Origin: JAZNOQ01 sp045589215
GTDB lineage: Bacteria > Bacillota > Clostridia > Oscillospirales > CAG-272
Length of the DNA stretch: 28,381 nucleotides
NCBI GenBank assembly: GCA_045589215.1
Contig: JAZNOQ010000059.1
Span: 1 to 28,381 of the forward strand
Direction: 5' to 3'
In this document: in pieces, positions 1-6,967 of the stretch
Numbering within the stretch: position 1 is the stretch's first letter
Layout of the letters: the number at the start of each line of letters is the position of its first letter
The notes under the pieces: model-generated
Told to the model about the DNA's origin: nothing
The model's input: the letters and a program-made list of their open reading frames with translations, nothing else
Databases searched by the model: none
Program-made: the position numbers and the translations under genes

Positions 1-447
1 GATCGCCCGATCGAGTGCCACACGCTGCCGCTGACCCCCCGACATTTCCTTCGGCTCCTTGCCAAGGTAGTCGGTGATCCCGAGGATCTCCCCCGCCTCG
101 ACTACCCTTCTGTGGATCTCCTCATCCGGGATCTTTCGGATCTCCAGTCCGAACGCCATATTCTCATACACCGATATGTGTGGATAAAGCGCATAGTTCT
201 GAAATACCATCGCAATATCTCTGTCCTTCGGCTCCATATCGTTAACGAGCGCACCGTCGATATAGATCTCCCCCGTGGAGATATCCTCAAGCCCCGCGAT
301 CATACGGAGCGTTGTGGATTTTCCGCAGCCCGACGGTCCAACGAATACGATGAATTCCTTGTCTGCGATCTCCATCGAAAAATCGCTCACCGCACGGTTT
401 CCGTTCGGGTATACCTTATATACGTGCTTCAGACTTAAGCTTGCCAT
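1..447 (-). CDS. Sugar ABC transporter ATP-binding protein, MalK/MsmX/UgpC type (3' part outside window)
   Basis: This is the N-terminal 149 residues of a cytoplasmic ATPase that powers sugar import by docking on the EAA loops of the two permeases. Seen: Walker A GPSGCGKST at residues 37-45, a Q-loop in MVFQNYALYPH at about 81-91, and the ABC signature MSGGQRQRV at 135-143. Walker B, the H-loop and the C-terminal regulatory (TOBE) domain lie beyond the window edge, so subtype and any regulatory function cannot be judged. ATG at 447 gives the expected family N-terminus (MASLSLKHVYK). It lies 121 bases downstream of malG on the same strand, separated by a palindromic repeat, so it may be the last gene of the transporter operon. 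In many Bacillota a single MsmX-like ATPase serves several sugar transporters and is encoded elsewhere; here it sits next to one of them. The residue after RVAL is Asp, where Gly is common. Family assignment is secure; substrate is not. Confidence 0.93.
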   Translation of the reverse strand, partial: MASLSLKHVYKVYPNGNRAVSDFSMEIADKEFIVFVGPSGCGKSTTLRMIAGLEDISTGEIYIDGALVNDMEPKDRDIAMVFQNYALYPHISVYENMAFGLEIRKIPDEEIHRRVVEAGEILGITDYLGKEPKEMSGGQRQRVALDRAI

Positions 448-511
448 CCTTTTTGTGTCCTTTGCCTTTCTCTCTGTTTGTATGTATCACAAGAAAAGTT
501 CTTGGAGGAGT

Positions 512-563
512 CTGAGGGGTGTTCTTTCAAGAACATCCCTCAGAGGGGCTTTGTCAAAGCCCC
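512..563. repeat. Palindromic intergenic repeat element (two hairpins)
   Basis: Two adjacent inverted repeats fill the malG-ATPase spacer. Hairpin 1 (512-543) has arms CTGAGGG+G+TGTTCTT and AAGAACA+T+CCCTCAG around a TC loop: 15 pairs, with one G.U only when read on the plus strand. Hairpin 2 (545-563) has arms GGGGCTTT and AAAGCCCC around GTC. Neither is followed by a T run on the minus strand, so a simple terminator is unlikely. The preceding AAGTTCTTGGAGGAG (about 496-510) resembles the head of palindromic repeats I recall being dispersed in clostridial genomes; that comparison is from memory. It could instead stabilise the malEFG mRNA end and lower ATPase expression. Confidence 0.65.
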
Positions 564-568
564 AAAAG

Positions 569-1447
569 CTACCCCTTCACCGCACCGCCGGTAACGCCTG
601 CGACGTAATACTTTTGGAGCAAGAGGAACAAGATCGTAACGGGCACGGCGACCACAACGCCGCCCGCACAGAAGCGCGTGAAATAGCTGACGATATGCTC
701 TTTGTCAAGGAAGGTAAACATTCCGACCGCCACGTTGTAGCTCTTACTTTCACCGAAAGCAATGAGTGAAGCATACATATAATCCCCCCACGGCCCCATA
801 AATGCCATCAGGGTGGTATAGATCACGATCGGCTTTGAAAGCGGCATCATGATCTTGTAGAAAACCGTCATCCGCCCCGCACCGTCGATCCGCGCCGCCT
901 CGTCAAGCGCACGCGGAACGGTATCGAAATAGCCCTTTGCGATATAATATCCCATTCCCGACGAGCCCGTGTAAACGATCATCAGACCGATGATGCTCTG
1001 CGTCAGCCCCACGAGCTTCAATATAAAATAGACCGCGATCATCGACATAAAGCCCGGGAACATTCCGAGGACGAGGATCACATTCATCAAAGCGCGCCTA
1101 CCCCGAAAGCGCATCCGTGACAAGGAATAGCTCACCATCAAAACGAACGACGTCTGTATCGCCGCAACAACGAGCGAAACAACAAAGGTGTTGCCGAACC
1201 ACAAGGGGAAATCGGTATCACGGAACAGCGACACGAAATTCCGAAGTGACCACTCGCGCGGAAGGATATAGTTTACCATTCCCGTCGATTCTCCGCGGAA
1301 CGCCTGAAATATGAGATACGCGAAGGGGATGAGCCAGATCACGGAGATCAGGATCAGAACCGTGTAGACCGCGGCATTCCCCGCTCTTTCCGCATTTCGT
1401 TTGCTTCGGTGCTTTCTCGCACCCTCAAATACGCCCACGTTCGTCAT
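569..1447 (-). CDS. malG: Maltose/maltodextrin-type ABC transporter permease, MalG family
   Basis: Integral membrane permease of 292 residues, the usual length for MalG-type subunits; it pairs with the MalF-type protein to form the import channel. Seen: a first membrane helix at about residues 27-50 (VYTVLILISVIWLIPFAYLI), further helices, and the cytoplasmic EAA loop EAARIDGAGRMTVFYKIMMP near residues 182-202, where the ATPase docks. The ATG overlaps the malF stop by four bases (ATGA at 1444-1447). An AGGAGG ribosome site lies seven bases upstream inside malF, which points to translational coupling. The stop lies six bases from the palindromic repeat. Maltodextrin as the substrate is inferred from the resemblance of the whole gene set to malEFG; related oligosaccharides are possible. 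Confidence 0.93.
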   Translation of the reverse strand: MTNVGVFEGARKHRSKRNAERAGNAAVYTVLILISVIWLIPFAYLIFQAFRGESTGMVNYILPREWSLRNFVSLFRDTDFPLWFGNTFVVSLVVAAIQTSFVLMVSYSLSRMRFRGRRALMNVILVLGMFPGFMSMIAVYFILKLVGLTQSIIGLMIVYTGSSGMGYYIAKGYFDTVPRALDEAARIDGAGRMTVFYKIMMPLSKPIVIYTTLMAFMGPWGDYMYASLIAFGESKSYNVAVGMFTFLDKEHIVSYFTRFCAGGVVVAVPVTILFLLLQKYYVAGVTGGAVKG

Positions 1448-2958
1448 TGGAAATCCTCCTCGTTCTTCACAGATCCCGTGTTGTTATAAACGATCAGCGA
1501 AAATACCGCGATCACAATGAACACCATAATGCCGATCACCGCCGCCATTTTATAGTCGCTCCTCTGTGTCATCGTAAGCTTATAGAGCCAGGTGATGAGC
1601 AGATCGGTGTATCCTGCAGGCGTCTCGTATTCCATCGTTGCGGGCGCGCCGCCCGTCAGAAGATAGATCACATTGAAGTTGTTGATGTTCTGAATAAAGG
1701 ACGTGATCAGATACGGCGTCGTAACGAAAAGCATATACGGAAGGGTGATCTTCATATACACACGGAAGGGACCTGCACCGTCGATCTTTGCAGATTCGTA
1801 AAGATCATCGGGAATATTCATCAGAATTCCCGTCGCGATCAGCATCATAAAGGGGACCCCCACCCAGATATTGATGAGAACGACCATCACCCGCGCGTAA
1901 GCACCGAGCGTCAGAAAGGGGATCTTCTCGCTGATCCATCCCCAAGACAAAAGCAGACCGTTCACGATACCGTCATCCGCGAACATCCGCGAAACGATGA
2001 GGAGCGACACGAACTGCGGAACGGCGATCGTTAAGACGAGGATCGTTCGAAACAGCCGCTTAAACCGAATCCCCTTCTTGTTGATCATGATCGCCACGAT
2101 CATACCGAGAAAATAGTTCGTGAAGGTGGCAAAGAACGCCCAAACGAGCGTCCAGATCAGGATCTGCCCGAAGGTAAAGCCGAACTTCGCTCCACCCGTC
2201 GCCGTTCCGACGCCGAACAAAGCCTTGAAGTTGTCGAGTCCCACCCAGGAAAAGAGCGCGCCGGGCGGCAGATGCTGTGCGTCGTAATTCGTAAACGCAA
2301 TGAGGATCATAAAGACGATCGGAAGCACCGTAAAGATCAATATGCCCGAAAGGGGAAGCGCAAGCAGGGTTTTATGAAACTGCCTGTCCGCGAGGGCACG
2401 GAGATCGTCTCTCAGCGTGGGAAGCGGAAGCGACAGCTCCCGAAAGCGCTGTGCCTCGGCATTTGATCTGCAATTACGGTACCAGACGTACACGAAGGAG
2501 ACCGTGAAAAAGACGGTCAGGATCCCGTAAAGAAGGATCAACATGCTGTTGTCAACATAACGATAGAAGGTGAGTCCGCTCTCGGGATCGGTATAGATCT
2601 CGGTCGCGACCCTGCCGAGATGCCTGAGATCAAGCAGATAGCGAAATCCATACAGCACCATATAAACGAGAAAAACAAGCTCAAAAACGAGATACAAAAG
2701 TCCCCGAACGATCTGACCTCTGAAAAGCAGCCCGAAACCCATCAAAAAATAGGAAATGCGTGTTTTCGCGTCTCCGTCGCGAAAGCCCCGATAGAGATCC
2801 GAAAAGATCCCCGAAAGCCTCCGTAAGCCTGCGGCGGCAGCACGCGGGATCCTTCGGACTCCCGAAAGAAGCTTTCCCGGCAGATCTCGAACGAAGCTTC
2901 CCGTACGGTAGAGAAGCCTCTCTGCGGGGGTCATTTTGAGATACGAAAGATCTGCCAT
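1444..2958 (-). CDS. malF: Maltose/maltodextrin-type ABC transporter permease, MalF family
   Basis: Integral membrane permease of 504 residues, partner of MalG. Seen: an N-terminal region of about 200 residues with hydrophobic segments (about residues 72-110 and 133-158) ahead of the transport domain. The transport domain starts with the helix at about 197-222 (LLALPLSGILIFTVLPIVFM). The EAA loop YESAKIDGAGPFRVYMK lies near residues 386-403. The extended N-terminus is typical of MalF rather than of short sugar permeases near 300 residues. ATG at 2958 follows GGAGGG with a four-base spacer; the gap to the malE stop is 15 bases, and malF overlaps malG, so malE-malF-malG are one transcript. Residues 25-60 are rich in Arg and presumably cytoplasmic. 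Substrate is inferred from family only. Confidence 0.93.
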   Translation of the reverse strand: MADLSYLKMTPAERLLYRTGSFVRDLPGKLLSGVRRIPRAAAAGLRRLSGIFSDLYRGFRDGDAKTRISYFLMGFGLLFRGQIVRGLLYLVFELVFLVYMVLYGFRYLLDLRHLGRVATEIYTDPESGLTFYRYVDNSMLILLYGILTVFFTVSFVYVWYRNCRSNAEAQRFRELSLPLPTLRDDLRALADRQFHKTLLALPLSGILIFTVLPIVFMILIAFTNYDAQHLPPGALFSWVGLDNFKALFGVGTATGGAKFGFTFGQILIWTLVWAFFATFTNYFLGMIVAIMINKKGIRFKRLFRTILVLTIAVPQFVSLLIVSRMFADDGIVNGLLLSWGWISEKIPFLTLGAYARVMVVLINIWVGVPFMMLIATGILMNIPDDLYESAKIDGAGPFRVYMKITLPYMLFVTTPYLITSFIQNINNFNVIYLLTGGAPATMEYETPAGYTDLLITWLYKLTMTQRSDYKMAAVIGIMVFIVIAVFSLIVYNNTGSVKNEEDFQ

Positions 2959-2973
2959 AAAGCCCTCCGTCCC

Positions 2974-4227
2974 TTACGAAACCACGTCCGCCCGCAAGTA
3001 TTCGGTAAGCTCGATCAGAACCGCCTCAAGCTGATCATCGGTGTAATTGTTATAGGTTCCTGCATTGACCTCGGTAGCAAGAGCCTCCATCTTCGCCCAG
3101 AAGTTTGCACTGCACTGAGGCTGCGCGGGTGAAAAGACGAGCTGCTCCCTGAGGGCAGCAAGTGCTTCGTCCGAACGGACCGCTTCGTTCTCCTGTGCCT
3201 TCTTGTTGGACGGTCCCCATCCCTTTTCGGTGTAACGCGCAAGCTGAACGGCTTCACTCGTCAGATATGCCGCGAGCTTATGCGATACAACGACCGCCTC
3301 ATCGCTCTGCGTCGGGTTTACACCCATCAGCTTATAGCCTGCCCACGAGCTCATCTGCTCCTGCCCCTCGGCAGTCGTCATCGTCGGAAGCTTCGCAACG
3401 CCGTAATTTTCGCCAAGATAACCCTTGATCGCCGACGAGTCCCACACGCCTGAGATCGCCGCGCCCGCAAGACCGCCGTCGGGATTAAACTGCGCCGCAA
3501 AGCTGTCACTTCTCTGGAAAGCACCGCTCTTCACCATATTGACCATCACGCGGAGTGCCTCTACGCCGTCATCTGAATCAAAGTCACAGTTGACCTTCTT
3601 GATCTCACCCTTGTCATTCGCCTCGGTGGTATAAGAGCACCCCGATCCGAAGAAGAAGGAAACGCCGTACCAACCGCTCTGGTTGTCCATATAAAGATTC
3701 TTTCCTGCCGCCTTGCAGTCCTTCAGGATGCCGTCAAGCGTTGAAGGATCCTTCACAACGCTCTTGTCGTAATAAAGGAAATAACCGTTGTCGCTCGTCA
3801 GCGGATAGGCATAGACCGTCTCGCCGAGCGTTACCGCCTTGACAGATCCCTCGTCATTCTGCGACTTTACGTCCGAGAGATACGACCCGCCGAGCTTTGC
3901 AAGCGCACCTGCCTGCACAAGTCTGCCAAGCTGATCCTGCGAGAAGGAATATACGTCAGCCCCCGATTCCACGTCGGTCAGCATCTGTGTCGCCGTCTCG
4001 CCCTCTCCCATTGCGGACACCTTGATCTTATATTTCTCCGCAACGTCGGGATTGTTCTTTAAGAAGATCTCGCACTGCGCTTTGGTGAAATCAACGATCT
4101 CCTCGGCAACCCAAACGAGAATCTCCTCCTTTCCGCCGCCTCCCTTACATGAAGTCAGGAGGATCGGAAGCACCGACAGAAGAAGTGCAAGAAAAAGCGC
4201 TGTCGCCCGCTTCATATATTTCGTCAT
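2974..4227 (-). CDS. malE: Extracellular sugar-binding lipoprotein, MalE family
   Basis: Substrate-binding component of the transporter, 417 residues, anchored to the outer face of the membrane. Seen: start MTKYMKR, a hydrophobic stretch at residues 8-24, and a lipobox LLTSC with the lipidated Cys at 27, followed by a KGGGGK linker. The mature protein opens with EILVWVAEEIVDFTKAQCE and has a conserved ADVYSFSQDQLGRLVQAGAL segment, as in MalE-like maltodextrin-binding proteins. It is first in the malEFG-ATPase operon. The ribosome site is unusual: GAAAGG lies about 13 bases from the ATG, with an ATG-GTT-TAA mini-frame between them. A second in-frame ATG four codons on (MKRATAL) has no better site. 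The leader carries two hairpins and is separated from murA by a terminator, so the operon should have its own promoter; I could not identify it with confidence. Confidence 0.9.
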   Translation of the reverse strand: MTKYMKRATALFLALLLSVLPILLTSCKGGGGKEEILVWVAEEIVDFTKAQCEIFLKNNPDVAEKYKIKVSAMGEGETATQMLTDVESGADVYSFSQDQLGRLVQAGALAKLGGSYLSDVKSQNDEGSVKAVTLGETVYAYPLTSDNGYFLYYDKSVVKDPSTLDGILKDCKAAGKNLYMDNQSGWYGVSFFFGSGCSYTTEANDKGEIKKVNCDFDSDDGVEALRVMVNMVKSGAFQRSDSFAAQFNPDGGLAGAAISGVWDSSAIKGYLGENYGVAKLPTMTTAEGQEQMSSWAGYKLMGVNPTQSDEAVVVSHKLAAYLTSEAVQLARYTEKGWGPSNKKAQENEAVRSDEALAALREQLVFSPAQPQCSANFWAKMEALATEVNAGTYNNYTDDQLEAVLIELTEYLRADVVS

Positions 4228-4257
4228 AGCTTAAACCATACCTTTCTTTTGCATTGT

Positions 4258-4303
4258 CCCGCAAGCGTGCGGGATCTTCGGCGGCGCAGCTTGCGCATCC
4301 GAA
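4258..4303 (-). promoter_or_regulatory. Two tandem hairpins in the malE leader
   Basis: Inverted repeat 1 (4258-4273): CCCGCA-AGCG-TGCGGG. Inverted repeat 2 (4277-4303): TTCGG, internal loop, GCGCA-GCT-TGCGC, internal loop, CCGAA. They lie 31 to 76 bases upstream of the malE start codon, in the only gene-free DNA between the murA terminator and malE. They could be RNA structures in the 5' leader or operator sites for a sugar-responsive repressor. No T run follows either on the minus strand, so they are not simple terminators. The structure is seen; the function is inferred. Confidence 0.45.
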
Positions 4304-4372
4304 AGCAAAAATAGTATTGCCGCTTTTCTGTCGATTATGTCCTGTTTTTCCGTTTTCGGTTTTTTTGCGCTC

Positions 4373-4410
4373 AAAAAAATGACCGTCTCGCAAGCAAATG
4401 CGAAACGGCC
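4373..4410 (-). terminator. Intrinsic terminator downstream of murA
   Basis: Read on the minus strand, GGCCGTTTCGCA pairs with TGCGAGACGGTC around a TTTGCT loop. The stem has 12 pairs, including two G.U pairs that exist only in the minus-strand RNA, and is followed by A and seven T. The stem begins about 19 bases beyond the murA stop. This is a canonical Rho-independent terminator. It separates the murA transcript from the malE operon, so malE needs its own promoter. Confidence 0.9.
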
Positions 4411-4428
4411 ACTTGATCCGTTCTGTTT

Positions 4429-5700
4429 TTATCCTCGTTTTTCTTCCTTGATCCGTGCACCGAGGCTGCGGAGCTTACCCGCAAAATTGAGGTATCCGCG
4501 TGCCACGCACTCCTTTTCGTCAAGCACGACCGTTCTCCCGTGTGCCGCAAGTCCTGCGATGATCATAGCCGCCCCCGCGCGAAGGTCGTGAGACTTTACC
4601 GTAGCACCGTAAAGCTCGCCCGTGCCGAAGATCCTTGCTTCATTCTGATTCAGCACGATATTCGCACCCATTTTTTTCAGCTCCTCGGTGTACTGAAAGC
4701 GCGCCTTGAAGATCTTCTCAGTCACGGTGCTGATCCCCCCCGAGGAGAGGCAGCAGAGCATCGCAAGCTGGGGCTGCATATCGGTCGGGAAGCCGGGATA
4801 CGGCTCCGAAACGAACGACGTCGGCTTCAGTACTCCCTTTGAGGAGACCGTAACGCGGTCGGGGGCAACGTCAAGCTGAACGCCCATCTCCCGAAGCTGC
4901 GGGAAAATGCACTCAAGATGCCTTGAAACCATATCGCGTACCGTGACGCGTCCGCCCGTCGCGGCGGCGGCAACGATAAAGGTGCCCGCCTCGATCATAT
5001 CGGGAAGAATGCGGTATGTACAGCCGTGCAACTCGCTGACGCCCCGCACCGTGATCACGTCGGTGCCCGCACCTCTGATGTCCGCGCCGCAAAGGTTCAG
5101 ATAATTCTGAAGATCCACGATGTGCGGCTCCTTTGCCGCCCTTCGGATCGTCGTTACACCCTCTGCCGTCACGGCGGCGAGAATGCAGTTCACCGTTCCG
5201 CCCACCGTGCTTTCGCTGAAAAAGATATCAGTTCCCTTCAATTTTCCCGCGGGAACGGTCGCGTAAACCCCATGGCTCCCCGCTTCAACGACAGCACCGA
5301 GTGCCTCAAAGCAACGGATGTGCCGATCGATCGGACGGGAATCAAATCCGCATCCGCCGGGTGCGCCGATCCTCGTTTCCTGCGCGCGCCCAAGTTCCGC
5401 ACCGAGTAAATAAAGCGAGCCGCGCATCGTTCTGACGAGCTCGGGGTCTGAAGTTCCGGGTTTCAAGTGATCGGTCGAGATCGCGAGCGAATTCGGGGAA
5501 AGCCATTCGACCTCCGCTCCCATACGGCGTAAGATCTCAAGCGCTCCCGTGATATCGGTAATCTTCGGGATATTCTCAAGCACCGACCGTCCGCGTACGA
5601 GTACCGTCGCAAAAATGATCGGAAGTGCGGAATTCTTCATTCCGCTGATATATACGTCTCCCATCAGCGGAGAGCCGCCATCTATGATAAAGCAGTTCAT
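4429..5700 (-). CDS. murA: UDP-N-acetylglucosamine 1-carboxyvinyltransferase (MurA)
   Basis: Cytoplasmic enzyme of the first committed step of peptidoglycan synthesis: it transfers enolpyruvate from phosphoenolpyruvate to UDP-N-acetylglucosamine. It is 423 residues, close to the usual 420. Seen: K22 in SGMKNSALP, the VRTMRGSLYLLGAELGR segment, and catalytic Cys117 in APGGCGFDSRPIDRHI. The aligned Cys is the fosfomycin target in known enzymes; here it is Cys, not Asp, so sensitivity is the default expectation. GFPTDMQPQ is the conserved late catalytic segment. ATG at 5700 follows AAAGGA with suitable spacing. It is the last gene before a strong terminator and lies 135 bases after the DUF3810 gene. 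Many Bacillota carry two murA paralogues, and which one this is cannot be told here. Confidence 0.96.
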   Translation of the reverse strand: MNCFIIDGGSPLMGDVYISGMKNSALPIIFATVLVRGRSVLENIPKITDITGALEILRRMGAEVEWLSPNSLAISTDHLKPGTSDPELVRTMRGSLYLLGAELGRAQETRIGAPGGCGFDSRPIDRHIRCFEALGAVVEAGSHGVYATVPAGKLKGTDIFFSESTVGGTVNCILAAVTAEGVTTIRRAAKEPHIVDLQNYLNLCGADIRGAGTDVITVRGVSELHGCTYRILPDMIEAGTFIVAAAATGGRVTVRDMVSRHLECIFPQLREMGVQLDVAPDRVTVSSKGVLKPTSFVSEPYPGFPTDMQPQLAMLCCLSSGGISTVTEKIFKARFQYTEELKKMGANIVLNQNEARIFGTGELYGATVKSHDLRAGAAMIIAGLAAHGRTVVLDEKECVARGYLNFAGKLRSLGARIKEEKRG

Positions 5701-5791
5701 ACCGATTTCCTTTCCCTTGTCACCGAATTTCGTTTGTCACGATCTGATCATTGCCGCACCGCGCGGCGCGCAAAAAAGCAATATAGGTACA

Positions 5792-5815
5792 CCGACAGTA
5801 TATGAGATCTGTCGG
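5792..5815 (-). other. Inverted repeat in the DUF3810-murA spacer
   Basis: On the minus strand CCGACAG and CTGTCGG form a seven-pair stem with a ten-base loop that contains TATACT overlapping the arm. A run of six T follows only about 15 bases later, so this is a poor terminator. It could be a weak terminator, an operator or part of a murA promoter (the TATACT is -10-like but has no clear -35). Only the inverted repeat itself is supported. Confidence 0.35.
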
Positions 5816-5835
5816 ATACACGTGCGGCTTTCCTT

Positions 5836-6957
5836 CTAATCGGTTTGCCGCGAGGGGGCGAGATAAGCAACCGCGAGATCGACGACCATGCCGTAGCTTG
5901 CCGTACCGACCGTTCCCTGCGACTGCAGATAAGAGTCATTGACAGCACCCGAGACCGCCCCGACTGTCGAGTGCCGATATTTGTCGAAGAATGCGGAATA
6001 TGCACGCTGTTCCGCTCGGACGCTCTCATCGACGCGACCAAGCGCATCCCGATAAAGCTCCCGATCGGCACGGTAAAGCGCCGACATCACGTATTCGTAT
6101 ATTCCGACGAGCCCGCTGTACCGAATATAGGTGTATTCGGATCTCATGCAGACGAGGAAGGCAACGAAATTCGCTTCATCCTCCCGCGCGATCCCTCTTT
6201 GATGCGCGAGCTCGTGTGCCGCCGTAAAGGGGATCGTATAGTCGGGGAAATTCACGTTGATATTCGCTTCCCCCGTAAAGAAGGTGTAGACCCCCGTGAT
6301 GTGCGTATAGGACATCGGCTCGCTGAGCATCACGGGCTTTACTGCGCTGTAAAAACTGCTGATAAAATCATACTCACCCGATAGGGAGTCGTATGCCAGA
6401 AGTAGCTTGTCATTCATTTCCTTATAGCTGTACGGCATCAGGGAAAAGCCATCGGACAGGTAAAGCACCGTGTCATTTGCCTCGTTGATCTCATCGATCA
6501 ACAGAAGTGCCGTATCGTACAGCTCCCTCGCGCTGATGTCCCGCCGCTCGAGCGAGAGCTTTTCCGAGAGCGGACGTGTATAGTAGCCGGGGGCAAATGC
6601 AAAAACGAAGATCTGAAATACGATCGCGATCACGGAGAGGATCGAAGCGCAGTAGAGAAGCACCTCGCGCATGCTCCCGTTTCGGTATCGGATCCCAAAA
6701 TACAACAGAAATCCGAGCAGGACGGGGGATGCGATCAGAAGCGTCTCCGCGACCGAAAACGGGAATGCATTCGTCAGATACGCGAGAACACGGCGAAGGA
6801 ACGCCGCGACCGTTCGGTTAAAGAAGTCCGAAAAAGCGGGAAATATACGAAAAAGTAAATATAGAAGTCCCGAAAACAGAGTCGTCCCAAGCACCGTCCA
6901 TAAATAGCACCGCAAACGGCGCTCGCGCCGCTCTCCGCGGCTCTTTTCTGCTTCCAT
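5836..6957 (-). CDS. DUF3810 family membrane protein with HExxH metalloprotease motif
   Basis: Predicted membrane protein of 373 residues. Seen: three hydrophobic segments at about residues 17-38, 70-89 and 98-121, then a large soluble region with AAHELAHQRGIAREDEANF. HELAH is at residues 248-252, and E261 is a candidate third zinc ligand. This arrangement matches the uncharacterised DUF3810 family, probably a zinc-dependent peptidase; no substrate is known to me. A reading frame extends to 7017, but I choose ATG at 6957. It has AGGGAG six to seven bases upstream, and the longer version would overlap comEC by 50 bases. The ribosome site overlaps the comEC stop, which suggests co-transcription and coupling with comEC. 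The function is unproven, and the link to competence is only one of position. Confidence 0.85.
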   Translation of the reverse strand: MEAEKSRGERRERRLRCYLWTVLGTTLFSGLLYLLFRIFPAFSDFFNRTVAAFLRRVLAYLTNAFPFSVAETLLIASPVLLGFLLYFGIRYRNGSMREVLLYCASILSVIAIVFQIFVFAFAPGYYTRPLSEKLSLERRDISARELYDTALLLIDEINEANDTVLYLSDGFSLMPYSYKEMNDKLLLAYDSLSGEYDFISSFYSAVKPVMLSEPMSYTHITGVYTFFTGEANINVNFPDYTIPFTAAHELAHQRGIAREDEANFVAFLVCMRSEYTYIRYSGLVGIYEYVMSALYRADRELYRDALGRVDESVRAEQRAYSAFFDKYRHSTVGAVSGAVNDSYLQSQGTVGTASYGMVVDLAVAYLAPSRQTD

Positions 6958-6967
6958 ACCGTTCTCC

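Noticed and set aside
4258..4273. LacI/MalR-family operator upstream of malE
   Set aside because: The palindrome centre is GC with a four-base loop and GC-rich arms, unlike the usual CG-centred operators of this family; kept only as a hairpin of unknown role.
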